Virus record (IMG/VR): IMGVR_UViG_3300022839_000654
Span: 1 to 41,860 of that record
Length of the DNA stretch: 41,860 nucleotides
Strand: one strand, 5' to 3'
DNA from: a virus
Shown here: piece by piece, positions 8,512-16,872 of the stretch
Layout of the letters: each line of letters starts with the position of its first letter
How positions within the stretch are numbered: position 1 is the stretch's first letter
Notes under the pieces: model-generated
The model's database searches: none
What the model saw: only the letters and a program-made list of their open reading frames with translations
Told to the model about the DNA's origin: nothing
Made by a program: the position numbers and the translations under genes

Positions 8512-9527
8512 TGAGAGCAAGTGAATTTATCACTGAAAACTTTGCCGACGGCAAGAAGCCGGGACGTAAAGGTCTAGCAAAACGCTCAGGTGTTAACACT
8601 AAAGCTAGTGTAAGTAGTCTACGAAAGACTGCAAAGAATAGCACAGGTGAAAAAGCTCGCATGGCACATTGGATGGCTAACATGAAAGCCGGTCGTGCCA
8701 AGTCTGAAGACATTGAAGAAGGATGGAAAGACTGGGTAGCAGGCGGTGCTATGGCACTAGGTGCTTTAGGTGCTAATGCAGGTGATATTGTGTCACAGGT
8801 TGCAGAGAAAGGTGATACGGTTTATAGTATTGCTAGAGACAACGGTATTAGTCCTGCTGTTATTATGAAACTAAACGGATTTACTAATGCTACTAAACTA
8901 ACACCCGGACAAGAAGTAAAAGTTCCTGATGTTTATACAGACGAAAAACCCGCTGCTAAAAAAGCAGAAAAGAAACCAGAAGTTAAAAAAATAGAACCAA
9001 AAGCAGAGCCTAAGGCTGCATTGGCGTCAACTAATGCACACGAAAACTTTTTAATTAAAACAGCAAGAGCTGCTGGCATTAAAGGAATAGAACTTGCTGC
9101 ATTCTTATCGCAGGTTGCTCATGAAAGCCACGACTTTCAAAGCATGGTAGAGTACGGAGGCAGTTTGGACTTCCGCAAATATGATCCTAAGTATGCTCCT
9201 AAGAAAGCTAAAATATTAGGCAATACTAAAGTAGGCGACGGTGCAAAGTACAAAGGTCGTGGATACATTCAAATCACCGGCAGATATAACTACGGTATTG
9301 CCGGAAAAGCAATTGGCATAGATCTAGTGAATAATCCTAAGCTAGCAGAAAAACCTGCGGTTGCTGCAAAGATTGCTATTTGGTACTGGAAACTTAGAGT
9401 ACAACCAAATGTCGACGACTTTAGTAATGTTAGAGATGTTACTAAGCCTATTAACCCGGGATTGCGTGGTCTAGAAGATCGTAAGAGCAACTTTAAAGAT
9501 TATAAGACAATGGTTGCTGCTTTATAA
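8511..9527 (+). CDS. LysM + GH19 peptidoglycan hydrolase with head-targeting-like N-terminus
   Basis: 338 residues. MRASEFITE at 1-9 resembles a capsid-targeting peptide. A basic segment (about 14-64) contains SSLRKTAKNSTGEKARMAHW, a pattern seen in other phage proteins. Residues 69-90 hold IEEGWKDWV and an Ala/Gly-rich hydrophobic stretch. A LysM domain (about 97-139: VAEKGDTVYSIA ... PGQEVKVP) would bind peptidoglycan. A Lys/Pro/Ala linker follows (140-172), then a GH19 chitinase-like lysozyme domain (about 175-338) with QVAHES holding the catalytic Glu and GRGYIQITGRYNY of the substrate groove. It could be an endolysin, but the N-terminus and neighbours favour a virion-associated enzyme that opens the wall during infection. 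Confidence 0.88.
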   Translation: MRASEFITENFADGKKPGRKGLAKRSGVNTKASVSSLRKTAKNSTGEKARMAHWMANMKAGRAKSEDIEEGWKDWVAGGAMALGALGANAGDIVSQVAEKGDTVYSIARDNGISPAVIMKLNGFTNATKLTPGQEVKVPDVYTDEKPAAKKAEKKPEVKKIEPKAEPKAALASTNAHENFLIKTARAAGIKGIELAAFLSQVAHESHDFQSMVEYGGSLDFRKYDPKYAPKKAKILGNTKVGDGAKYKGRGYIQITGRYNYGIAGKAIGIDLVNNPKLAEKPAVAAKIAIWYWKLRVQPNVDDFSNVRDVTKPINPGLRGLEDRKSNFKDYKTMVAAL

Positions 9528-9533
9528 TAAATA
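9526..9533 (+). promoter_or_regulatory. Candidate late promoter (AATAAATA)
   Basis: NATAAATA 8-mer 5 nt before the ATG at 9539, overlapping the end of the lysozyme gene. Same close spacing as the element at 4509. Confidence 0.35.
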
Positions 9534-9538
9534 CATAT

Positions 9539-9784
9539 ATGAAAATACGTGAAATATTCGAGACTGCAACTGCTGGTGCGACATCTAGTGCTAATATTGC
9601 CACTGTTGTAAGCCCTCAGCTAAGTCCCGGTTCTGCACGTGGAAAAACCAGCTACACCGGAAGCCCAGGAAAAAGTGGTACTAAAGCACCGCCGCAACCT
9701 AAGCCAAAGAAACAAACCCCCACTGATAACGCACTAGATTCCAAAACTAATATATTTGGCACTGGTACAGCAATCAAAAGATAA
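9539..9784 (+). CDS. Small basic Ser/Thr/Pro-rich protein with head-targeting-like N-terminus
   Basis: 81 residues. MKIREIFETATAGATSSANI at the N-terminus resembles small environmental phage proteins that start with a short amphipathic leader followed by a Thr/Ser/Ala stretch and an ANIATV-like motif. The remainder is low-complexity and basic (PPQPKPKKQTP) and ends KR. It is probably disordered, a possible internal head protein. Late-promoter-like boxes flank it on both sides. Confidence 0.7.
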   Translation: MKIREIFETATAGATSSANIATVVSPQLSPGSARGKTSYTGSPGKSGTKAPPQPKPKKQTPTDNALDSKTNIFGTGTAIKR

Positions 9785-9787
9785 ATA
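9780..9787 (+). promoter_or_regulatory. Candidate late promoter (GATAAATA)
   Basis: Located 31 nt upstream of the ATG at 9819, leaving a leader of about 20 nt with a CAAGGAAAT ribosome-binding site. This is the most conventionally spaced late-promoter candidate in the block. Confidence 0.5.
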
Positions 9788-9818
9788 CATAATAGACCTT
9801 TAGGATCAAGGAAATAAA

Positions 9819-10769
9819 ATGGACTTCAAAAAACTACTAAACACATTAGACAGCATGGACGCTCCAGTAGCTACACCTGCTGCGCCGCAAATTGCGCCGG
9901 CTGTGCAGCTTAACGAAGACGCGCAATTGCGTGTTCTAAGCGGACGTACTACCTACGTTGCTGAAGCTAAAAAGAAAGCCGAAGAAAAAGTTGCCGAAGC
10001 AATGAAAGACGGTGACAAGAAGAACGTTGCTACTGGCACAGTTGAAAAGACTAAAACTGGTATTGTTCATAAAAGTAATAAGGCATACGGCGGTTCTGAA
10101 GAGAAAGCCGACGATGCTGATGATGCTCCTAAAGGCAAAAAGAAAACAGCTAAAGAGTCTATCGATACTGAAGCATTTAAAGGCAAATTTGCCAAAATGG
10201 TTGAAGCTAAAAAGAAAGGTGGTAAGCCAGACTTCTTAGATCTTGACAAAGACGGTGACAAGACAGAGCCAATGAAAAAGGCAGCTAGCGATAAGAAAGC
10301 AGGTCCTAAGAAAGGTGTAAATCCTTTTGCTAAGAAAGACGAAAGTGTAAAAGAGTCCGACGACATGAAAGTGGGAGCCAAGAAAAAGTCTGCTACAGGT
10401 GGTACTATCGAAAAGACTGCTACCGGAATCAAACACACAGCAGGAAAGAACTATAGTGGCAAGGCGGCTGAGAAAGAAGAAAAGTCTAAGAAAGACGAAA
10501 GCAAAATGATGCCAAAAGGCAAAAAGCGTCCGGTTGCAGAAAGCGTAGAGACTGCTATGACCTTCCGTGAAATGATGAAGCTAGTTGTTGAAAGTGGTGG
10601 ACAACAACAAATTGATCCAATTGACTCAGCATTGTTTGCTTGGGCTCAACGTGTTGCTGCTTCTAAGTATACAGAAAGCACCAAAGCGGAAGTGTTCGCA
10701 GGAATGTTATACGAGCGCAACGGTGGTGTATTTGAAATGTACGATGTACTAAGCGAAGACCAAAAGTAA
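9819..10769 (+). CDS. Lys/Glu-rich internal head or scaffold-like protein
   Basis: 316 residues, dominated by Lys, Glu, Asp and Ala. The N-terminus (MDFKKLLNTLDSM) is amphipathic. VAE tripeptides occur at 47-49, 58-60 and 239-241. An internal repeat is visible: GTVEKTKTGIVHKSNKAYGG (73-92) against a similar segment at 194-213. Residues 138-152 (FLDLDKDGDKTEPMK) look like an EF-hand-type Asp-rich loop. Only the last 70 residues (247-316) look globular. The composition recalls T4 core proteins (gp22, gp68, internal proteins), which the prohead protease cuts; I infer a similar role without sequence proof. It closes the head-cargo block and is followed by a strong terminator. Confidence 0.72.
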   Translation: MDFKKLLNTLDSMDAPVATPAAPQIAPAVQLNEDAQLRVLSGRTTYVAEAKKKAEEKVAEAMKDGDKKNVATGTVEKTKTGIVHKSNKAYGGSEEKADDADDAPKGKKKTAKESIDTEAFKGKFAKMVEAKKKGGKPDFLDLDKDGDKTEPMKKAASDKKAGPKKGVNPFAKKDESVKESDDMKVGAKKKSATGGTIEKTATGIKHTAGKNYSGKAAEKEEKSKKDESKMMPKGKKRPVAESVETAMTFREMMKLVVESGGQQQIDPIDSALFAWAQRVAASKYTESTKAEVFAGMLYERNGGVFEMYDVLSEDQK

Positions 10770-10786
10770 TTTAATCAATTACTAAC

Positions 10787-10819
10787 AAAGCCAGCAACTT
10801 AGGTTGACTGGCTTTTTTT
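10787..10819 (+). terminator. Intrinsic terminator closing the head-cargo block
   Basis: An 8-bp perfect stem AAAGCCAG (10787-10794) / CTGGCTTT (10808-10815), 13-nt loop, seven-T run (10813-10819). The next promoter's -35 box lies in the loop and 3' arm. Confidence 0.85.
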
Positions 10820-10832
10820 ACAGCTGTATAAT
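10804..10832 (+). promoter_or_regulatory. Sigma70-type promoter of the replication block
   Basis: TTGACT (10804-10809), 17-nt spacer, TATAAT (10827-10832). Transcription should start around 10839, followed at once by AAGGAG and an ATG at 10854. It closely resembles the dnaJ promoter, including the T run inside the spacer. Confidence 0.8.
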
Positions 10833-10853
10833 AGTACACAAGGAGATATTATT

Positions 10854-11120
10854 ATGACTAAAATGTACGGCCCGGAAGAGAAAGCAAAATTAGAGCGTCT
10901 TATCAACGAGGGATCTAATGTATTGCGAGAAGTTGAAGACCTTACCGAGGGTCTTAAAGAAACTGTTAAAGCAGTTGCCGAAGAACTGCAAATTAAACCT
11001 AGTTGGATTAACAAAGCAATTAGAATTGCCCGTAAGGACAATTGGGCATCTCATGAAGAAGAGTGGAACGAAATTGAAATGATTCTTGGAGTTACTAAGA
11101 ACTTGCCAGAACCTGAATGA
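10854..11120 (+). CDS. Small helical protein, possibly DsbA-like dsDNA-binding protein
   Basis: 88 residues, strongly helical and charged. The size and the pattern LREVEDLTEGLKETVKAVAE followed by a helix-turn-helix-like PSWINKAIRIARK recall T4 DsbA, a small dsDNA-binding protein that acts in late transcription. Similarity is judged by eye and is moderate. It has its own strong promoter and a perfect AAGGAG site, which implies high expression. The stop overlaps the next gene's start (ATGA). Confidence 0.6.
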   Translation: MTKMYGPEEKAKLERLINEGSNVLREVEDLTEGLKETVKAVAEELQIKPSWINKAIRIARKDNWASHEEEWNEIEMILGVTKNLPEPE

Positions 11121-11407
11121 TAGAGTTGTTTCGTGGTACATATAACTGGGCTAGGCGCGATTACAAAGAATGGCCGGTAAGGTTCGTTTTAGAAATTGTT
11201 GCTTGGTTTATGAGTGTTGGGTGTGCCGTCTGGATGGGGTTGACGTTACCTAATCCTCCATTCTTGGTTCTCTATCCATTATTCATTATTCAATGCATGA
11301 TATTCGGGTGGTCTGCGTGGACCCGAAAAAGTACAGGAATGGTTGCTAACTATTTGCTGTTAGTCACTATTGATGTAACTGCGTTAGTTCGGTTAATAAG
11401 TATATAA
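11117..11407 (+). CDS. Small integral membrane protein
   Basis: 96 residues with about three hydrophobic segments: 24-44 (VLEIVAWFMSVGCAVWMGL), 48-66 (FLVLYPLFIIQCMIFGW) and 77-94. The N-terminus is basic and aromatic, with no signal peptide cleavage site. It starts inside the stop codon of the previous gene. Small membrane proteins of this kind lie beside replication genes in T4-like phages, but the function is unknown; holin-like or membrane-anchoring roles are possible. Confidence 0.72.
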   Translation: MIELFRGTYNWARRDYKEWPVRFVLEIVAWFMSVGCAVWMGLTLPNPPFLVLYPLFIIQCMIFGWSAWTRKSTGMVANYLLLVTIDVTALVRLISI

Positions 11408-11477
11408 GACAACGGTTCAATCAGCCATAAATGATTATTTTGGTATTTGCAGGCCATAAATTGCATAGGAGAAAAAT

Positions 11478-14147
11478 TTGAGTTACGTAGACGCTTTCTT
11501 TGACAGAGAGCAGGATTTAATTCGCGTCGTTGAACGAAACGAAAAAGGCGAAAGACATTTTAAAGAATATCCTGCTCGTCATATATTTTATTACCCAGAC
11601 CCAAAAGGCAAGTTCCTTTCAATCAAGGGCGAACCTTTAACCAGAGTTTCAAGCAGAAGCGTTAAAGAGCATCGCAAAGAGCTTTCAATATACAGTGGAA
11701 AGAAACTGTATGAAAGCGATATCAACCCAATCTATCGTTGTCTAGAAGACAACTATCTTAATCAAGATGCCCCTAAGCTAAATGTAGCATGGTTCGACAT
11801 TGAGGTAGACTTTGATCCAGAACGTGGCTATGCTTCGCCGGAAGATGCATTCATGCCAATTACTGCTATCGCTGTCTACCTACAATGGATGGAGACAATG
11901 GTGTGTTTAGCAATTCCTCCTAAGACACTAAGTATGGAAGAAGCTAAGAAGCAGGTTGAAGAATTTCCTAACACTATACTGTTTGATAACGAAGCAGACA
12001 TGTTAGACACATTCTTAGATCTAATTCAAGACTCGGACGTACTAAGTGGATGGAACAGTGAAGGCTTCGATATTCCCTACACGGTAAATCGTGTTACTAA
12101 AGTTCTAAGCAAAGAGGACACACGTAGATTCTGCTTGTGGAATCAATTCCCCAAGAAGCGTGAATACGAAAAGTACGGTAAGGCTGCTACTACATATGAC
12201 TTGATTGGGCGTGTACACTTAGACAGTTTAAATTTGTATCGTAAGTACACGTATGAAGAACGGCATACCTATCGACTAGACGCTATTGGCGAGCAGGAAA
12301 TTGGCGAGAACAAAACTGTCTACGAAGGTACATTAGATCAGTTGTATAACAATGACTTTAAACGCTTCATTGAATATAACAGACAGGATACTATGCTTCT
12401 TGAGAAACTTGACAAGAAGTTAAAGTTTATGGATCTTGCCAATACACTAGCACATGAGTGTACTGTGTTGTTGCAGACTACTATGGGCGCAGTAGCTGTT
12501 ACTGAACAGGCCATTATTAACGAAGCTCACAAGCGTGGATTTATTGTTCCTAATCGCATCAGCCGTGACACTGAAGTAGATACACAGGCTGCTGGTGCAT
12601 ATGTTGCGTTTCCTAAGAAAGGTATTCACGAGTGGATTGGCTCTCTGGATATTAACTCACTATATCCTTCAGCAATTCGTGCATTGAACATGGGCCCAGA
12701 AACAATTGTTGGACAATTGCGTCAAGATGGTACTAAAGACTTTATTGCCGCAGAGATGGCAAAAGGCCGTAGCTTTGCCGGTGCGTGGGAAGGTATCTTT
12801 GGTAGCTTAGAATACACTGCTGTTATGGATCGCAACGTTGGTCGAGAAATAACTATTGACTGGGAAGACGGCGGTCACGATACCCTAAGTGCTGCACAGG
12901 TATATGATTTGATCTTTGACAGCAATCAGCCTTGGATGCTGAGTGCTAACGGCACTATCTTTACTTACGAAAAAGAAGGTATTATTCCTGGATTGCTAAA
13001 GCGTTGGTATGCTGAACGTAAAGAAATGCAGGCTAAACTTAAAAACTGTATTAAGGCAGGTAATAAGATTGAAGAAGAATACTGGGACAAGCGTCAATTA
13101 GTCAAGAAGATTAACTTGAACAGTTTGTACGGTGCTATTCTTAACGCTGGCTGTAGATTCTTTGACAACCGTATTGGACAATCAACTACACTTACAGGCC
13201 GTGCCATTGCACAACACATGGCTGGTAAAGTAAATGAAATTATCACCGGCGAGTTTAATCACACAGGTAAGGCAATTATCTATGGTGATACTGACTCCTG
13301 TTACTTCTCAGCATATGCCACGCTGAGAAAAGAGATTGACAAGGGCACACTGCCTTGGACAAGAGAGAGTGTAATTGAACTTTACGATACTATAGGAGAA
13401 ACAGTAAATGACACATTCCCCAAGTTTATGCAAGACGCATTCCACGTACCTAAATCACGAGGAGAGGTCATTAAAGCAGGTCGCGAGATTGTTGCTTCCA
13501 AAGGACTATTCATTACTAAAAAACGATACGCAGTCCTCTACTATGACAAAGAAGGCAAGCGAGCAGACAAGGACGGACAGGGTGGTAAGATCAAGGCCAT
13601 GGGTCTTGACCTTAAGCGTTCAGATACCCCGGTTATTATCCAAGAGTTTTTAAGTCAAGTATTAACTCGAGTGCTAAATGGTGATGGACAAGAATCTATT
13701 CTAGAGTATATCACTGAATTCCGCACTGAGTTTAAACTACGTCCAGGTTGGGAGAAAGGTTCGCCTAAACGTGCCAATAAGATCTCAGAGTATCGTGACA
13801 AAGAAAAGAAAGCAGGTAAGACTACAATGCCCGGACATGTCCGTGCTAGTTTGAATTGGAACACTTTAAAGCGTATGATGGATGACAAATATTCAGTAGC
13901 TATTACAGACGGTGCTAAAGTTATTGTGTGTAAGGTTAAAGATAATCCAATGGGCTATACTAGTGTTGCATATCCTGTAGATGAATTGCGTTTGCCGCAG
14001 TGGTTTAAAGACTTACCATTTAATGATGCAGAAATGGAAAATGCTGTCATTGATGAAAAGTTGGAGAACTTAATCGGTGTACTAGACTGGGACCTCAGTT
14101 CAACCCGCAGTGATAATAATTTTAACAAACTATTTGACTTTGAGTAA
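11478..14147 (+). CDS. 43: Family B DNA polymerase (T4 gp43-like)
   Basis: 889 residues, close to T4 gp43 (898). The 3'-5' exonuclease has Exo I FDIE (Asp107, Glu109), Exo II GWNSEGFDIPY and Exo III YNRQDTMLL. The polymerase has motif A SLDINSLYPS (Asp391), motif B KKINLNSLYGAI and motif C YGDTDS (Asp604, Asp606). All catalytic residues are present, so it should be an active proofreading replicase. The start is a TTG at 11478 behind an AGGAG site (11467-11471); no in-frame ATG lies nearby and the N-terminus SYVDAFFDRE matches the family. T4 gp43 represses its own translation; a weak AT stem (AAATT/AATTT) around the ribosome-binding site here is not convincing as an operator. Confidence 0.97.
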   Translation: MSYVDAFFDREQDLIRVVERNEKGERHFKEYPARHIFYYPDPKGKFLSIKGEPLTRVSSRSVKEHRKELSIYSGKKLYESDINPIYRCLEDNYLNQDAPKLNVAWFDIEVDFDPERGYASPEDAFMPITAIAVYLQWMETMVCLAIPPKTLSMEEAKKQVEEFPNTILFDNEADMLDTFLDLIQDSDVLSGWNSEGFDIPYTVNRVTKVLSKEDTRRFCLWNQFPKKREYEKYGKAATTYDLIGRVHLDSLNLYRKYTYEERHTYRLDAIGEQEIGENKTVYEGTLDQLYNNDFKRFIEYNRQDTMLLEKLDKKLKFMDLANTLAHECTVLLQTTMGAVAVTEQAIINEAHKRGFIVPNRISRDTEVDTQAAGAYVAFPKKGIHEWIGSLDINSLYPSAIRALNMGPETIVGQLRQDGTKDFIAAEMAKGRSFAGAWEGIFGSLEYTAVMDRNVGREITIDWEDGGHDTLSAAQVYDLIFDSNQPWMLSANGTIFTYEKEGIIPGLLKRWYAERKEMQAKLKNCIKAGNKIEEEYWDKRQLVKKINLNSLYGAILNAGCRFFDNRIGQSTTLTGRAIAQHMAGKVNEIITGEFNHTGKAIIYGDTDSCYFSAYATLRKEIDKGTLPWTRESVIELYDTIGETVNDTFPKFMQDAFHVPKSRGEVIKAGREIVASKGLFITKKRYAVLYYDKEGKRADKDGQGGKIKAMGLDLKRSDTPVIIQEFLSQVLTRVLNGDGQESILEYITEFRTEFKLRPGWEKGSPKRANKISEYRDKEKKAGKTTMPGHVRASLNWNTLKRMMDDKYSVAITDGAKVIVCKVKDNPMGYTSVAYPVDELRLPQWFKDLPFNDAEMENAVIDEKLENLIGVLDWDLSSTRSDNNFNKLFDFE

Positions 14148-14154
14148 ATTGCGG

Positions 14155-14183
14155 TTGCTTTTTACTCTAACCCTAAGTATAAT
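14155..14183 (+). promoter_or_regulatory. Sigma70-type promoter for the sliding-clamp gene
   Basis: TTGCTT (14155-14160), 17-nt spacer, TATAAT (14178-14183). The -35 lies in the loop of a perfect 7-bp hairpin, GAGTAAA (14142-14148) / TTTACTC (14161-14167), which overlaps the polymerase stop codon. GGAG precedes the ATG at 14208. Confidence 0.65.
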
Positions 14184-14207
14184 ATTCATATAACCGGAGA
14201 AATCTAA

Positions 14208-14945
14208 ATGAAAGACATTTTACAAGACATCGTATCACACACCCAGAATCTAGGATTTTTAACTACAGTTAAGGTCACAGGTACAGAACGTGGTACAACT
14301 ATTAACTCTATGGCTGACGATCGTTCAGTTATCATGGAAGCTACTACTGCTAGCCCGCAACCAGATATGATTGGTGTGTTTGGCATGCCACAACTTAATA
14401 AACTGAAGTATTTGCTAGACGGTGCTGAGTACAAAGAAGATGCTAAAATTAGTATCACTACAGCAGAACGTAACGGAGAAACATTGCCAGTTGGTTTACA
14501 TTTTGAAAACAAAGATGGCGACTTTAAAAACGATTACCGTTTTATGAATTCAGAAATCATTAACGAGAAAATGAAGACTGTTAAGTTCCGCGGTGTTAAG
14601 TGGGATGTAGAGGTTGAACCTAGCGTTGCCGCAGTACAGCGTTTTAACTTCCAAGCTGGTGCTAATAATGAACATCCAACATTCTTGGCAAAAACAGATG
14701 GTAGCAATCTAAAGTTTATCTTTGGTGATGCTAGCACACACGGCGGTGAGTTTATCTTTGCACAAAACGTTGCAGGTAAATTGGATCGTGGTTGGACTTG
14801 GCCTATTGTGCCAATCTTGAGTATCCTTAAGATTGCGGATGTTAACAACACAAAGATGTCTTTGAGTAATGAAGGTGCTATCCAGATTACTTTAGACAGC
14901 GGTCTTGCTACTTACAAATATATCATTCCAGCACAAGCGGCCTAA
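14208..14945 (+). CDS. 45: Sliding clamp (T4 gp45-like)
   Basis: 245 residues, against 228 in T4. The fold pattern and position after the polymerase match phage clamps: an N-terminal KDILQDIVSHTQNLGF helix region, a middle GVFGMPQLNKLKYLL segment and a C-terminal second domain ending TYKYIIPAQ. The protein would trimerise round DNA, tether the polymerase and, in T4, also act as the mobile enhancer of late transcription. No clamp loader (gp44/62) is in the window. Confidence 0.85.
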   Translation: MKDILQDIVSHTQNLGFLTTVKVTGTERGTTINSMADDRSVIMEATTASPQPDMIGVFGMPQLNKLKYLLDGAEYKEDAKISITTAERNGETLPVGLHFENKDGDFKNDYRFMNSEIINEKMKTVKFRGVKWDVEVEPSVAAVQRFNFQAGANNEHPTFLAKTDGSNLKFIFGDASTHGGEFIFAQNVAGKLDRGWTWPIVPILSILKIADVNNTKMSLSNEGAIQITLDSGLATYKYIIPAQAA

Positions 14946-14947
14946 AT

Positions 14948-15316
14948 ATGATTAAGGGCTTACAAGGTTATAACGGTGTAACGGTAAATAGCGGCAACAC
15001 TGTCCTGCCGTATGTTGCCCCGAACGCTGCTAATCCAATGATGGGTATGCTGAGAATCAACGGCACTGATATAGAAGTGTTTAATGGCTCCAGTTGGCAA
15101 TACTTATCCACCAGCTATGCTACTGTAGGCCTTGATCAAGATATACTAGACATAGTACAATGGGTACGTAAGAAGCGTGACGAAGAATTAAAGTTGCATA
15201 GCTTGGCAAATGACAATAAGGCTGTTAAAATAGCATTAGACAATTTAGAACAGGCAAGACAACAATTAGATATAACAGTAAAATTATGGAGAGAATATGA
15301 GCAAACAACCAGTTGA
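14948..15316 (+). CDS. Hypothetical protein with a fibre-like N-terminus and coiled coil
   Basis: 122 residues. The first 60 (for example NGTDIEVFNGSSWQYL) look like the short beta module common in phage tail-fibre and structural proteins. Residues about 70-118 form a charged helix or coiled coil (KKRDEELKLHSLANDNK). It sits 2 nt after the clamp gene and overlaps dpdA by 20 nt, so it is part of that operon. Function unknown. Confidence 0.7.
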   Translation: MIKGLQGYNGVTVNSGNTVLPYVAPNAANPMMGMLRINGTDIEVFNGSSWQYLSTSYATVGLDQDILDIVQWVRKKRDEELKLHSLANDNKAVKIALDNLEQARQQLDITVKLWREYEQTTS

Positions 15317-16835
15317 TTTAACACCCCTACAGAAAGACTACGCAGTCTATTTGCCTGCGATTAGTAGTTTCTATTCTACCTACGTGGCAAAACAACGCAA
15401 GGGAGATTTTGTACCCAAAGATCGAATTCCAGCGGGTTTTGATCGAGGCATCGAAGGTATGAACTTCTTAAACCCAGAAGAAGGATACTTCTATTACAAG
15501 TACGGATTGTATTCAGCAGGCCATGCACAACTAGATCTAGTTAAGACTATGGATCATGACTCAATGATTCAGCAACGTGATCGCAACAAAACAATGATCT
15601 TGGGCGACTCCGGTGGTTACCAGATTGGTAAAGGTATCCTTAAGTTTGATTGGCTAGACTTTGAAGGCAAAAAAGCTAACAAGACTCGTGATGATATTCT
15701 TAACTGGCTTGAACTAACTGCTGATTGGTCAATGATGCTAGACGTTCCTACGTGGGCATGTGACCATATTCATAGTCCAAAGACAGGACTAAAGTCATTT
15801 GAAGACTGTCTAGATAAAACTCGTCACAATAACAAGTACTTCTTGGACAATCGTTTAGGTGCTACTAAGTTCCTAAACGTTCTACAAGGTAGTAACTGGG
15901 ATACTGCCGAAGCGTGGTACGAAGGTGTTAAAGAGTTTAGCGATAAGAAAGTTTGGGGCGATAAAGCCGCTGAAGGGTGGGCAATGGGCGGTGCGAATAT
16001 GTGTAAGATGCATATTGCACTACGCCGCATAATCACTATGCGGTTTGACGGTATGCTAGAAGGCAAGGATTGGATGCACTTCTTGGGCACTGCACAATTA
16101 GATTGGTCGTGCTATTTGACCAGTATTCAACGTCAGGTCCGTAAACATATTAATCCTAACTTTACAATTAGCTTTGATTGTGCGTCGCCGTTTATTGCAA
16201 CTGCACACGGACTTGTTTACACTAACAGTCAGCATACAGCCAAGCGGTGGAGTGTTATTATGGACAAAGCTCCAGATAATAAAGCACTTGCGTCGCGCCC
16301 GGACATTCCGTTTCCATTCGAAAGCGAGATTGGTCGCAGACTAAATGTTTCAGATATCTGTCACTACAAGCCAGGAATGCTAAACAAGATTGGCAAAGAA
16401 GGCAAGACTTCGTGGGACAGCTTTGGTTATGCACTGATGATGGGTCATAATGTTTATCAACATATTGTTGCTGTACAACGTGCTAACAACTTGGCAGATA
16501 TTGAACAGGCTAAGATCCGACCAGACTGGAGACTGTGGAAGAAGAACAAAGATCGTGACATGAGTGACGAGTATAGTGATTGGGTTCCCCGTAACATTCT
16601 GTACTTTGATCGTTTTGTTGAAGAGCTGTTTGGCTGTCCAGACAAAGAATCCGCATTTGCTATGATTGCTGACGCAGAGACTAGAGGCTTTATGCAGAAT
16701 TTGGAAGGCTCACGCTTGCGTGGTGGCGTTACGAATATCTCAAACGATCTGTTCTATGAAGAAGGCAGTGAAGACAAGGATTCGTGGAACGATGATCGCG
16801 AAGATGGCGAGTTGGATAAACTGGTAGCAGAATAA
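15297..16835 (+). CDS. dpdA: DpdA-like DNA transglycosylase (TGT superfamily)
   Basis: 512 residues. Motifs of tRNA-guanine transglycosylase are present in order: LGDSGGYQ (Asp104, as in DSGGFQ), MLDVP (Asp149), LNVLQGSN (194-200), MGGAN (230-234) and SFDCASP (Asp294, the position of the nucleophilic Asp). HN in MMGHNVYQHI also fits. I see no CxCxxC zinc site of bacterial TGT. The low similarity to tRNA enzymes and linkage to folE, queE and a queD-like gene point to DpdA, which exchanges guanine in DNA for a 7-deazaguanine such as preQ0. In phages this protects DNA against host restriction. A tRNA-acting TGT is the alternative but less likely. Confidence 0.85.
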   Translation: MSKQPVDLTPLQKDYAVYLPAISSFYSTYVAKQRKGDFVPKDRIPAGFDRGIEGMNFLNPEEGYFYYKYGLYSAGHAQLDLVKTMDHDSMIQQRDRNKTMILGDSGGYQIGKGILKFDWLDFEGKKANKTRDDILNWLELTADWSMMLDVPTWACDHIHSPKTGLKSFEDCLDKTRHNNKYFLDNRLGATKFLNVLQGSNWDTAEAWYEGVKEFSDKKVWGDKAAEGWAMGGANMCKMHIALRRIITMRFDGMLEGKDWMHFLGTAQLDWSCYLTSIQRQVRKHINPNFTISFDCASPFIATAHGLVYTNSQHTAKRWSVIMDKAPDNKALASRPDIPFPFESEIGRRLNVSDICHYKPGMLNKIGKEGKTSWDSFGYALMMGHNVYQHIVAVQRANNLADIEQAKIRPDWRLWKKNKDRDMSDEYSDWVPRNILYFDRFVEELFGCPDKESAFAMIADAETRGFMQNLEGSRLRGGVTNISNDLFYEEGSEDKDSWNDDREDGELDKLVAE

Positions 16836-16837
16836 CA

Positions 16838-16866
16838 TTGCTAACTGAGCAATTTGATGCTATAAT
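16838..16866 (+). promoter_or_regulatory. Sigma70-type promoter after dpdA
   Basis: TTGCTA (16838-16843), 17-nt spacer, TATAAT (16861-16866). The -35 forms the 5' arm of a hairpin ATTGCT (16837-16842) / AGCAAT (16848-16853) that may also terminate dpdA transcription. The ATG at 16873 lies 6 nt after the -10 box, again implying a leaderless message. Confidence 0.6.
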
Positions 16867-16872
16867 TAATGT

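Noticed and set aside
11421-11480. Translational operator for the polymerase gene, and the repeated GCCATAAAT
   Set aside because: The possible stem AAATT/AATTT is only A-T pairs. The repeat GCCATAAAT (two copies) is short. Neither is strong enough to call.
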